The notes beneath the pieces were generated by a model that ran no database searches, was not told the origin of the DNA, and saw only the letters and a list, made by a program, of their open reading frames with translations. Shown one piece after another: positions 48,989-59,277 of a stretch of DNA of 64,000 nt (positions are counted from its first letter, which is position 1; each line of letters begins with the position of its first letter). The position numbers and the translations under genes are program-made. This DNA is from Polytrichum commune (taxonomy: Eukaryota; Streptophyta; Polytrichopsida; Polytrichales; Polytrichaceae). The DNA lies in contig OX485804.1 of NCBI GenBank assembly GCA_950295325.1, positions 70,177,533 to 70,241,532 of the forward strand, written 5' to 3'.

Positions 48989-49989
48989 TCTGCCCCCATA
49001 TGCGACGCCCCTGTGGTCGACGGCCCTTCCCGTCTCCTCTCGCCCCCTGCCTCCCCTTCCCGCGACGTCACGGGCTTCCAAATGCCATCCCTCTACCAGT
49101 TCTCGGCGGTCGACGCGGCCTCGGCCGTGGATTACTCCCGCGACGTCGGCATCGACGACGGCGTCGTCAACAGCCCGCCCCCACCACTTGTCGCCCGCGC
49201 CTACGCCCCGTCGCCCTCCCCCCTCTCCAAGGAGAAACGGACGCTCGTTCGTTTGGGACACCTCTCGCCCTCGAGGGACGACGCCGTCGCTCGTCGCGGG
49301 CCGAGCCGGCGTCTCCGCATGGAAGGCCCCCGTTGCCACACCTCCCCCGCCGACTCCGTTCCTCCCCCCGCAACGTCCTCCGCGATCGTGGGCCCTCCAC
49401 GCCTCGACTCCCCCCCGCCATCCAACATAATTGCAATAGTTCCATCGGCTCCGGATGCTCCCGTCGACGCCCCCCTCGTTCCCACCGTTCCCCGCATGGA
49501 CGTCCCCAAAGCCAAGGTGCCCTCCTCAACCCTGAACCCCTTTCTCGCTTTTGCTTTCCTTGTCTTCCGTTTGCGTGCCGTTCTCTTTACGAGCGCCCAT
49601 CCCAAACCGCCCTCATTATTTTCCCCACTCCATTCCTATTCTTATCTTCCTATGACGTTGTTTCGCAGGTGGTTACCCGCTCGCTTGGTGCCCGGCCCTC
49701 CTCCACGTCCTCCTTGGATAGGCACGCCCTCAAGGCCGCATCTTCCGAGTCCGATCGTTGTCTGGCCCTCCGGAGAAGCGCAAGACGTTCCCTTTCGCAA
49801 ACACCCTCGCATTCTACTTATAATACCACCTCTTACAATTCGGGAGCGCGTCCTGAAACATGCAAGAACGACACATATTCCTGTCCAGGCAACACACAAG
49901 GATACAGTCGTGGGCCTGAGATTTTTAGAGCCATGGAGGCCGCCAAAAAAAAGGGCTTAGCCGCAAAAAAAAAAAATGGGTCGGACTAG
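48989..49989 (+). CDS. Pro/Ser/Arg-rich coding exons at the right end of the element
   Basis: Exon 48989-49516 follows a T-rich tract and GCCCATAG and reads SAPICDAPVVDGPSRLL onward, rich in Pro/Ser/Ala. A donor AAG/GTGCCC at 49516 and acceptor TTTCGCAG at 49668 join it in phase 0 to 49669-49989 (VVTRSLGARPSSTSSLDR...AAKKKNGSD, stop). The junction explains why two overlapping frames each look coding over half of this region. Disordered and basic. No domain recognised. It may be a further alternative 3' part of the cargo gene or an independent gene whose first exon I cannot place. A degenerate palindrome is at 49234-49255. Confidence 0.4.
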
Positions 49990-50351
49990 TGTGACGTCTA
50001 GAAGCGTACTAGTGGGACGGACTCCCTAAATGGGCTTAGGTGTAGAACATATTTAAGTGCTTACTTTCTATGCTATTCCAAGTTACTCAAGACATTGATG
50101 GTATTTCCATTATAATTGTATTTCAATCCCAATTAATTCATTCAACTTCCATTCATTCTTCGCACCTTCCCTTCCATTCATAACGAGTTGTGATTTCATA
50201 CGCAACTATTTTCATGTATGCCTCACATTTTTGTTCACTTCCATGCCTTTATGTATAATAATAGTAGCATACCATTATACATATGGAATTTTTAGTCGTC
50301 ATTACTGGTCCAATTTTTAAAGGTGCATCCTTATATAGTCTCATAATCAAC

Positions 50352-50381
50352 AAAAAGTCTCCAAATACCGAATATAGTGTT
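50352..50381 (-). repeat. Right terminal inverted repeat of the 16.1-kb element
   Basis: Plus strand ends CGAATATAGTGTT, the exact complement of the left end. AAGT follows directly and then the minisatellite resumes with GCTACAACTGGGGCC. Confidence 0.85.
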
Positions 50382-51386
50382 AAGTGCTACAACTGGGGCC
50401 CCAATTCCTACACTCGAGGCCCGAAGTGCCATAACTGGGGCCCGAGTTGAGACATTTAGGGGCCCCAGGTGTAGCAATCTGGGCCCCAATTCCTACACTT
50501 GGGCATGAAGTGCTACAACTGGGGACCCAATTCCTACACTCGGAGCCCGAAGTGCTATAACTGGGGCCCCAGTTGACACATTTCGGGACCCCAGGTGTAG
50601 CAATTGGGGCCCAAATTCCTACACTCGGGGCATGAAGTGCAACAACTGGGCCCGAGTAAAGACACTTCGGGGTCCCAATTTCTACACTCGGGGCCCCAAG
50701 TGCTACAACTGAGGCCCGAGTTGAGACACTTCGGGGCCCCAATTTCTACACTCGGGGCCCAAAGTGCTACAACAACGGCCCGAGTTGAGACACTTCGCGG
50801 CCCCAGGTGTAGCACTTGGGGCCCCAATTCCTACACTCGGGGCCCGAAGTGCTACAACTGGGGACCCAATTCCCACACTCGGAGCCCGAAGTGCTATAAC
50901 TGGGGCCCCAATTGACACATTTCGCGGCCCTAGGTGTAGCAATTGGGGCCCCAATTCCTACACTCGGGGCATGAAGTGCTACAACTTGGGCCCGAGTTGA
51001 GACACTTCAGAGCCTCAGTTGTAGCACTTCGGGCCCCAATTTCTACACTAGGGGCCCCAAGTGCTACAACTGGGGCCCGAGTTGAGACACTTCGGGGCCC
51101 CAGGTGTAGCACTTGGGGCCCCAATTCCTACACTCAGGGCCCGAAGTGCTACAATTTGGGACCCAATTCCTACACTCGGAGCCCGAAGTGCTATAACTGG
51201 GGCCCCAATTCCTACACTCGGGGCTCGAAGTGCTACAACTGGGGACCCAATTCCTACACTCAGAGCCCGAAGTGCTATAACTGGGGCCCTAGTTGACACA
51301 TTTCGGGGCCCCAGGTGTAGCAATTGGGGCCCGAAGTGCTACAACTGGGGCCCGAGTAGAGACACTTCGGGGCCCCAATTCCTACA
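50382..51386 (+). repeat. GGGGCCC minisatellite, right block
   Basis: Same unit types and orientation as 33118-34284, so it is the second half of one interrupted array of about 2.2 kb. It ends next to TATATATATTAAT (51388-51400), which also occurs just left of the array at 33040-33052. Confidence 0.95.
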
Positions 51387-51399
51387 TTATATATATTAA

Positions 51400-52006
51400 T
51401 TTAACGCACAGTCTACACGCGCGGCCATTTTGACAGTTGTTCACATTCACTGTCGGATTTTTTTCTGGGACGATTTCCATCCACACCCGGGCGGAATATG
51501 AACCACTGTGCATATATCCGTCACGGTGGCCCCTCTATGTCAGGCCCCCCTGTCGTTTGAACCACTATCCCTTGTAGTGGAGGTCAGACGACGGTGGAGC
51601 GTGTGAGATGAGACTCCGTTCGAGTTGAGAGGCCCTCTGCGCGCGAGGCCCGATAGAGTACAATGGATGAATGTTTGGGGTGCACCGGCACATGTCCGGC
51701 CGGTGCGGGCCCCGGCATGGACCCGGCTCCGGCTACGGGTATTTTCACTATCCGGCAGGTAGCTTCCGACCATTCAGTATGGACACGCAATCCCGCCCCA
51801 GCACCACTTGGTGCGGCCAGGCCCTAAGAAAGGGCCGTTGTATGTGATGGTAGTTTACATGTAAACATGTTTCATTATTTAAAATCCCCCTATATTATAG
51901 GTACATCTACAATAAATATATCAGACCTTTTTTTTATTGCACGTTGTTTCTATGATTTTTGCCAGTGACCCCCCTGGGGAAAAATCTTGGCAGAGATTGA
52001 CAAAGT
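51400..52006. other. Spacer
   Basis: No gene recognised; short Arg/Ser-rich ORFs only. Confidence 0.4.
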
Positions 52007-52440
52007 TGCCCTCACTGTGGCCCAGAGTCAATAGAATCAGTAGAACATAGGTCCTACAACAATCCACTCACTCAACAAGGGTGGCGGTATGCTGCCAATA
52101 TCATTTGGCAACTCTTTGCCAAATGAAGAAATCTCGGTCCAAGAAAATCCTTTTCTATGATGCAATGCTTCTTTGATCAACCTTTGTGCAAGACACTTAA
52201 ACGATTTAGTTGCACCTAGTTCTTCTTAAGAAACAGTCTTCTATGGATTAACTGGCACCAATGGAATGATATAGTTTTTAATGATCTATAATGGTTCATT
52301 GAGAAAATATGTCAAGTCATTTGGGACACCTTGCAAAATTATAATAGGATTGAGTGGAAACGGACTCTCTCGGATTTGGAAAAGGCCAATGACATGGCCT
52401 ACTAGGACATTCTTAACGAATTCAATTTGACTTGGGGGGT
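52007..52440 (+). pseudogene. LINE reverse-transcriptase 3' end (zinc-binding zf-RVT region) relic
   Basis: The frame reads CPHCGPESIESVEH, then QQGWRYAANIIWQLFAK, and after stops RKSFSMMQCFFDQPLCKTLK, NWHQWNDIVFNDL, VIWDTLQNYNRIEWKRT and DILNEFNLTWG. This is the C-terminal zinc-binding part of plant non-LTR retrotransposon polymerases (CP.CG..E...H....C pattern; the last Cys is lost). Several in-frame stops show it is dead. The polymerase core is not in the window, as is usual for rearranged LINE tails. Confidence 0.7.
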
Positions 52441-52449
52441 CAAAGGTCT

Positions 52450-54689
52450 TATTGTGACCAAGAGTAACTCTGCCCAAATAATGTGACCTTGATTTCAGTG
52501 ACTGTAGTTTAACATCTAAAGTTTTTTGACAAATCCAACCGTATAGAGGCTTGCATGTTAGAGGTGACTACATAGTGTCTAAACATTAAATGTTAAAGTT
52601 CTATAATGTAGGAGACTATAATAGGAGTGTTAATAGGGTGCAAGCATGGTAAAGTGGACCAAAAAAGTGCTCCGGTATACTAAAACCATAATTGTTTTGG
52701 TCAAAGGCCTAAAAGTAGTAGCAAAGAGTTATTTAAATTGGAATTCTTTTTATGATGACCTCTATTGTTGTGTTAAATACTCAAATGTAGAATATCAAGT
52801 TGAGATCTTCAATACTTAGCATCAAAAGTGATGCTCAAAAACAAATGGTTGAGTCTGGTTTTGGATGTAGATTTCATGACCTTAACTATTTTGAAATTAG
52901 AATTTTTTTATATTCCTTGAACTCATTATGTACTTGAGGGCATCACCACAAAACTTTGTAAAAAACCATCAATTTCATGTAATTTTATCATATTTAAAAC
53001 AAATTTTAGACAGTCACTTATTCAATATCACCTACTTGCACGCCACTTGCACCGTCTTCTAAAATAGGTAGACTTTTCTTGGAATTCTTTTTGTCATCAT
53101 AAATTGCTTGGCTTTGTAGATCAAGATTTTGTTTAAATGTCTATGGTTTATTTCTTCACAAAATTCAAAGTTAGTACATAAAATTGAATCACTTTCACTT
53201 AACACTAGGCAGGGATCAGGAGTTGTCCATTTTACCGTGCTTGCACCCAATAGTGGTCTTGAGGGGCAACAATTCATAAATTAATTTAGGTTGATTTTTG
53301 GATCAAACCTCTACTAAAATCATCTCCAAATGACAAAAATGCTACTCACATTCAAAAGAGGGGCAAATACACCTACTCAAAACAACTCACAAATCTTGAA
53401 ACCACTATTCTATGATTTTTTTGGAAGCTTTGCAATTTCGGGTAGTGGTGTCACAACTACGCACCTTCTACATGGATATTGCACACACCCACACATGTCC
53501 AACTAGAAATTCCAAGAACAGATTTTAAGGATATCCTACGTTTGATTGTCATGCAACTTTTTACATCAATTGGGAATCATTTGCACAAATGGATCAACAA
53601 AAAACATGTTAAAAGGATATGCTACCCCTAACCCGCGGAGGTGACAAATGTCAAGCAAGCGTTTCACTATAAACTAGTTGAGAGCACACTCTCAAATTCA
53701 AATTAATCTAAAATTATGTCCAAAAATCTCCCAGAACATTGTCATGGTTCTTTAGAACTTGTTTTGTTAAAGAGGCATCCATAGTAGTGCAGGTATCATG
53801 CGAAGTACATGCCAAGAAGGATTTGGGAGGTGTCCATGTAGATGCTTGATGATGTGGAGTCTCCAAAAACAAGCCATCAAGTGTATCCTGGTGATGATAA
53901 TGACAACAACAACATGCCCAAACTTGTTGCTCACATATTATTTGAATGAAAATCGATTTGATATTTATACCTTACACACCCCTTTCGAGAGTCCATTCGT
54001 CCATTCCTCACCTAAGGTAGCCAAACCTATGACCACCCTAACTTTAGGGTCACATTTATTTATGACCGGATTAAAAAAAGGGTCTGGATTTGGTTTAGGG
54101 TGATACGAACAGAGTAAAAGTGGGTCTAGGGGGTTTAGGGTTATTCAAGTACGAACATAGTAAAAAGGGGGTCTGAATTTGGATTTATTTAGGGCCCTGC
54201 TGAAAATAGGTACCCAAAACACGAATGGGTTAGGACACACTTAGGTATAAGTGCGGTCGATGGGTTGGGTGGATTCGGTTATGATCTATTTAGGTCCATA
54301 CTAAAAATAGGTGAATAGTGTGATCTATTTCAAGGATGGATGAATGCGGGAGGTACAAAATAGTTAATTCAATCCGAGGCACATTTAGGTATGAATCAAA
54401 TAGGTTGGTATTGTGGCGGATTCGGTTTTCTTTCATTGGCTTAGGAGCAAACTTTGAATGGAATGGAACGGAACGGAACACACTGGGGTGTCAATCCGAA
54501 ACCCTGGTAATTGGTGGAATGTACAGTCGGATGGGGGGGTGTAAACCAAATTTTTGTCTTTTTGATGACTTTTTGCACTCATAGTTTAAATAGATGGATA
54601 GATGCCACTTCATAATGGAAAATCAGTGGTAAGTGTGTACATAGATGAATTAAAGACATGATTAGTGAGAATTCAGTGACAGTTGCCCA
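52450..54689. other. AT-rich spacer
   Basis: No domain-bearing ORF. 54080-54500 holds loosely repeated GGTTTAGGGT, TTTAGGTA and GGTTGGGT motifs without clear period. Confidence 0.4.
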
Positions 54690-54990
54690 AAAGGTGGTTG
54701 GGGCAGACCATAGTTAGCGGAAGGAGGAAACTGAAATTAACTGACTATAGGCAAGTAAGGTAGTTAGTAACCGAACCACCCTCCTCAAGAGATATACTCG
54801 GAGGAGAAAGAGGACACAGACAGTCAGAGTGGACTCCGTAGTTGAGACATAGAACAAGCAACCCTCTTGAGAAGAGAGTGGTCTTTTTTTGTGTGAGTGA
54901 TCTTCTTTTTCAGAGTAATTACAAGTTCTAAGAGGATTAACAGTCTCCTCATTTTCGGAGTAATCACTGTGCAAATATCTGAAGTGTGGT
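54690..54990 (+). repeat. LTR-like dispersed repeat, copy B
   Basis: Partner of 5380-5660: CAACCCTCTTGAGAAGAGAG, then a T-run, GATCTTCTTTTTCAGAGTAA, TTCTAAGAGGATTAA and TTTTCGGAGTAATCACTG. No target duplication or pol sequence attached was found. Confidence 0.4.
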
Positions 54991-56514
54991 TGTGTGTAAT
55001 TCGATTGTCTTTTATGAGAAAATACATGTTTGGTCTTGAGTACCTGTTATGGGAGTGATTTGTGTGTGAGTGGTTGTTTATGGATTTTTGATATTAATAC
55101 GAGAGTGAGAAAAGTTCTCAAGTGGAGATAAGTCGCACTGAGTTAGGAAGAGACTCAATTGGGGAAAATTGAGTATCTTATCGGTATGCATGCCAAAATG
55201 GTTTAAGTGTTACTTTGGAATCCTGTGAAAGGATGAGAGTTTTTTGTCTTACGAGTAAGTGAATAAGGAAATTGGGAACAACATAGGTCTCTCATACATG
55301 AAATACTAATTTTCAGTAGATTCTAAGTGATGATTCCAAATCATATGAATTACCTGATGAATAAGTAAGTTCAAGAATCAATGTTTAAGGTAAAAATTCT
55401 TTGATCCCTGGGAAAGGGTGGAAGGTCGCTTGAGTATAATTGTGAAGTTAACCATGGGAAGAAGATTCCTGAAAAAGAGAGTAATTCCTGAGCGATGAGA
55501 TTAAACTGGACAATGACACGAGCCAGTAAATGAGGGAGTGTACAACTCATATCTTTATGATGAAGATGAGAATTGATGAGTGAATGACAGGAGAAACTTG
55601 TAACATGATTTCTCAGTCCGTAACTTATTAAGTCCAAGGCAGCGAAGTGGCCCAAATAGAGAAAAGATATCTTTGATTAAGATTAATTATAGTTCGGTGT
55701 CGAAACTGATATCTGTATGAACTTGAGGGTGAGAGATTTCAATTCTGTGAAATCGTCGCGTTGGTAAAGGATCATCATAAAGTAAGCAGTCTTAATACAC
55801 TGACCATAAGTATCTGAGTCTCAGGTATGTCGTTTCAGTAAAGAGGAAGGAATAAACTACAGAACTTGAGATAAGAGTGAGTCTGTGTCTCGAAATTCAC
55901 GACAGAATTGCCTTCCTTCACTTTGGATTGGCAAGAGCAAAATTTGTTAGATTGCGGACTCTCCGAAATCAAGACGGGAGTTGTTTGTAATTGCCTAAGT
56001 ACGTAAGCAGGTGAACTCTCACAGTGGGAAGAGTAAAAGAGGAGTGGAAGTAGCGAGCCACCCCCGAGTGAGAAAGAAGAGAGTGTGTAAACGTGGGAGA
56101 GTGTCTCACCTATTAAACCCATATGGTTTGAGTGATGGCAGAGAGGCAGGTATAAAGGGAGGGTCTTACCCCTTTCCTTCCGAATATACTTGGACTTGGA
56201 CTTGGTACACAGATTGTGGACTGCCCCACTATGGTTACTTGTGACTGGATATTGACTTTGGTTACTGTGGCTCTGGTGACTGGTATGCTCGCTCACTCGC
56301 TTAGGTTCTCGTTCGCTTAGGCCGCTCGTTACTAGACACTAGACTTTTGCTGGAAATCATAAGTTAACGTAAGTATAATCATTTAAAGGATGTTTGATGT
56401 AATCTCATATAAGACATGGTTCAGAGTGTCATTTTTTCTCTTTATTGCCTTGCCCTTCACTGAACTGTCCAATTGGCTCATTACACAATTAGTACTTACT
56501 TCATATGCATTTAG
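54991..56514. other. Spacer
   Basis: No gene recognised. 56120-56345 resembles 13255-13560. Confidence 0.35.
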
Positions 56515-57692
56515 GAGGTGGAGTTGAACATACTACTGAAGGACATATGGAAACACTTATCCAAGGGCGATGTATTAGATGTAGTGTCGATATCATTGGA
56601 GTCAATTGTGTTCAAGCTGGTTTCTCATTACAATGATCTTACAAAAGTTCTCAATCTGGTGAGTAACAACTCGTTCATTTTATTCAGAATGCCCAGATAC
56701 TGTATTAAGTATTAGGGTTTCAAGTATAGTTCTCAACTTGTGGCAAAACTTCAAGTACTATGTAGTAGATAGACAAAATTCGGATGGTAATGAAAGTCTA
56801 AACTTCCTGATTGGGTTGAAAATCAAGGTAAGTAATTCTACACTTTATTGACAATTGCAAATTAGTGTGAGCATATCTGGTTGGCTTAAGTAGGGCTCTT
56901 CTATGTGGACACTGAAAGTACTTTGTGGATGCTTTACGGTTTATCCTTACAGGTTAACTGAGTTACTTTTGAGTTACATTCATGTTGGTCTCAGGTACAT
57001 GTGGAGATTCTAGATTTTTTTGTTGGAGATATTCGGCTCTCTGTTTACAAACGGGTCTTAGGGTTTAGGACTAGGTAACATCGTTCCATTTAAGCTCAAA
57101 ACTTCCCTGAGATAAGATGTAGAATGCAAAGATGCACATGAATGCCAACTTTTGCAAATATATACACCACAAATTCCTCTGCATAGTTGCAATCTGCAAT
57201 CCTGGACCAAGTACATGTCTGAAGATGTCACTCTACATTGAGTATGGATGCATGTCATTAGTGCCACAGTTGTACTCTATTGAGCACTAATTTCTCCTAG
57301 AAAGTCTTGTTTTTCTCACTTTCAAAATAATGTACAGAACCAATCAGAAGATCATTGATCCTGTCACCCAGCACATTGTTTTAGAGCAAGGGCGTGTTCT
57401 GCATGACTCTCTAGACAGCTTGAGCAGTGATGATGAATGCCGTCAAATCACCCGCCTCATTGCTTGGCTTGTGCAGTTGGTGGGTCGATATTCTTGAATC
57501 AGTTGTAAATATTGGAGGTATAGAGAGTGCGTTTGCTTCTGTGATCACTTTTGAGGATTATTGCTGTCAAGTTTCTTGGCATTGACAGGCATGGAAGTGC
57601 TTTTGCAGGTAGCCTATGGACTTGATCTAGAGCAGCACCTTGAGTTTCTTGTTGAATGCAGGACCACATTTGGGAACATGGACCTTATTCGA
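56515..57692 (+). pseudogene. VPS35L (UPF0505/C16orf62)-like exons
   Basis: Three exons with good GT..AG borders. 56515-56658 reads EVELNILLKDIWKHL and LESIVFKLVSHYNDLTKVLN. 57338-57479 reads KIIDPVTQHIVLEQGRVLHD and DDECRQITRLIAWLVQL. 57609-57692 reads VAYGLDLEQHLEFLVECR and TFGNMDLIR, joining the previous exon in phase 0. VPS35L is the scaffold subunit of the retriever complex, which recycles cargo from endosomes; its conserved order (DP..., LHD.., FG.D.E..L.F..E.R..F.N) fits. Only this middle section is present: the N-terminal part and the continuation after LIR were not found. An open stretch at 57796-57897 might be another exon but does not fit the family. Probably a gene fragment. Confidence 0.6.
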
Positions 57693-58417
57693 GTACGTGC
57701 AAGCTTCTCTTATCTGTATTCTTTAGAAATTTGCATGAGCTAGTCTTCTACCAGTCTGCAATGTTGTCTCGATGGGATGTTGTTTTATTTAGCTTGTAGC
57801 TAAAGACATTGCAACAAGTTTCACTACACAGATGCTTTCTCATGACTTCACGACAATAGTGTCATGGGTGATTGAAATTTGGATGAAAAATCACCTGGTA
57901 AGTGACAGTAAGTGCAACACTGTAAATCTATAATCCCCCAAAAAATTTACAAGGAATGACAAATAATGTTGGGTGAACATTTAGTGTTGGTGACTCTATA
58001 CCGTGGTTTACAATTAGTATTGAGCAAGACAATCATGATTGGTGACACTAAATATCATATTTAGTGTATTTCATGTTTTGTATGTGTACTGTCCTTTACT
58101 ACTCTAAAGACAATGTCCTTGGTCTGGTGAAGTCAAACTACTGATGGAACACCCAAGAAGGAGCAACAAAAGTTTCTCGGTATGGAGCCAAGCCCACACT
58201 AATGGACCATGTACTTGGGTTTCTTCATGGACTCGTTAGACTATGGGAATTGCATAACATTGTTCTGGATATGGATAATGTTATGTGGGTGATCTTGCCA
58301 CATTGTTCTCTTCATTGGATGACACTAAAATTTGTGCACGGTCATCTAGAGTCTACCATATTTTATAAAGAGTACAATCATTTAGTGGGAAAGAACAAGT
58401 GGTAAGACCACGCAATC

Positions 58418-58643
58418 CAATGATTAGGGAGATTTTTGAGCATAATTGGTTGACATCCTAGTGTTTGCAAGTCCAACCGGTTACATATTGACATCCTCCG
58501 GTTTTCCTTTATTAAATTGGGGTACATTCTATAAATTCCTCTAAAATGATCAGTAATTTTCATGCAGTCTTGAACTTCAACCGGTTATTTCTCAAACTCA
58601 ACCGGTTCATTTGTAACTAACTCCCAGTTCTCCCCAATCATTG
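58418..58643 (+). mobile_element. hAT-type MITE, intact copy (226 bp)
   Basis: Ends CAATGATTAGGGAGA and TCTCCCCAATCATTG are near-perfect inverted repeats. Flanks: ACGCAATC (58410-58417) and ACGCGATC (58644-58651), an 8-bp duplication with one change. Same length as the 12550-12775 copy. Confidence 0.85.
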
Positions 58644-58659
58644 ACGCGATCCTTGAAGT

Positions 58660-59277
58660 GCTAAGACGTGTCCACCCACAATGAGGTCAAAGTTTTACTG
58701 CCATAACATCTTCTAGAATGATCTTTTAGCCTAGTATGCTTTAAGTACACTCTAATTTTTAAACACATTTCTTTAAAAAAAATTTAAATTGTGATTCTAA
58801 AGAATACTAGTGATTACTGGTGATGTGGGGCACGCTATTTACTGTAGCAAATTGTGGGGATCCGTTGGTTACTTAATGATGTGCTGGGGCAGGGAGTGTT
58901 TAGCTTCAGCTGTTTTAAAGCACAGAAGATAAATACTAGTTCTTGAATTGACAAACAAATGCGTACATAATTTGATCACAGATAGGGAGCATCAAAAAGA
59001 AACCCCAAGACTAGTGTGAATTTTGAGATTTCATTTCAAGTGAGAATGGTCTCATTAGTCATTGAATAGTAAGTAGTTTCATTCTCAAATGGCAACGTAC
59101 TGTACCTTACAAACAACTTCATCACGTTTCCAACAAATAATAAATATTCTTAAAAGTCATGTTCGTCACCCATTTTTTATAATTTCTTTTTTGGAAAAAC
59201 ATAATATTGTATATTTGTCATTCATCCAAAGGAGGCTTGTAAGTTAGCACCGTTATATGGATAACTTCACTCACTTA
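58660..59277. other. AT-rich spacer
   Basis: Nothing recognised. Confidence 0.4.

Larger units (their letters stand above)
34285..50381. mobile_element. 16.1-kb terminal-inverted-repeat transposon with cargo
   Basis: The ends are imperfect inverted repeats of about 30 bp. The left reads AACACTATATTCG then TTAATCGGAGACTTTT; the complement of the right reads AACACTATATTCG then GTATTTGGAGACTTTT, three mismatches in 29. Flanks carry AAGT (34281-34284 and 50382-50385). Deleting the element and one AAGT restores GGGGCCCAAAGTGCTACAAC, a normal unit of the surrounding minisatellite (for example near 33428). Content: a DUF7869-type transposase-like gene (minus), a relic duplication, clusters of a CpG palindrome, an AT-rich middle, and a long plus-strand cargo gene. 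A 2-bp AG duplication with ends TAACACTA is the only other reading of the borders. The superfamily is not assigned. Confidence 0.85.

Noticed and set aside
48123..49605. Ser/Pro- and Arg-rich ORFs overlapping the FCP1-like exon and the region after it on both strands
   Set aside because: Out-of-frame readings of GC-rich coding sequence; the frames at 48110-48877 and 48989-49989 explain the region.
34285..50381. Assigning the 16.1-kb element to CACTA (En/Spm) because CACTA occurs two bases inside the ends
   Set aside because: With ends at CACTA the 3-bp flanks would be TAA and TTA, which differ, and the restored site would not match the minisatellite unit. The transposase-like protein is not TNP2.
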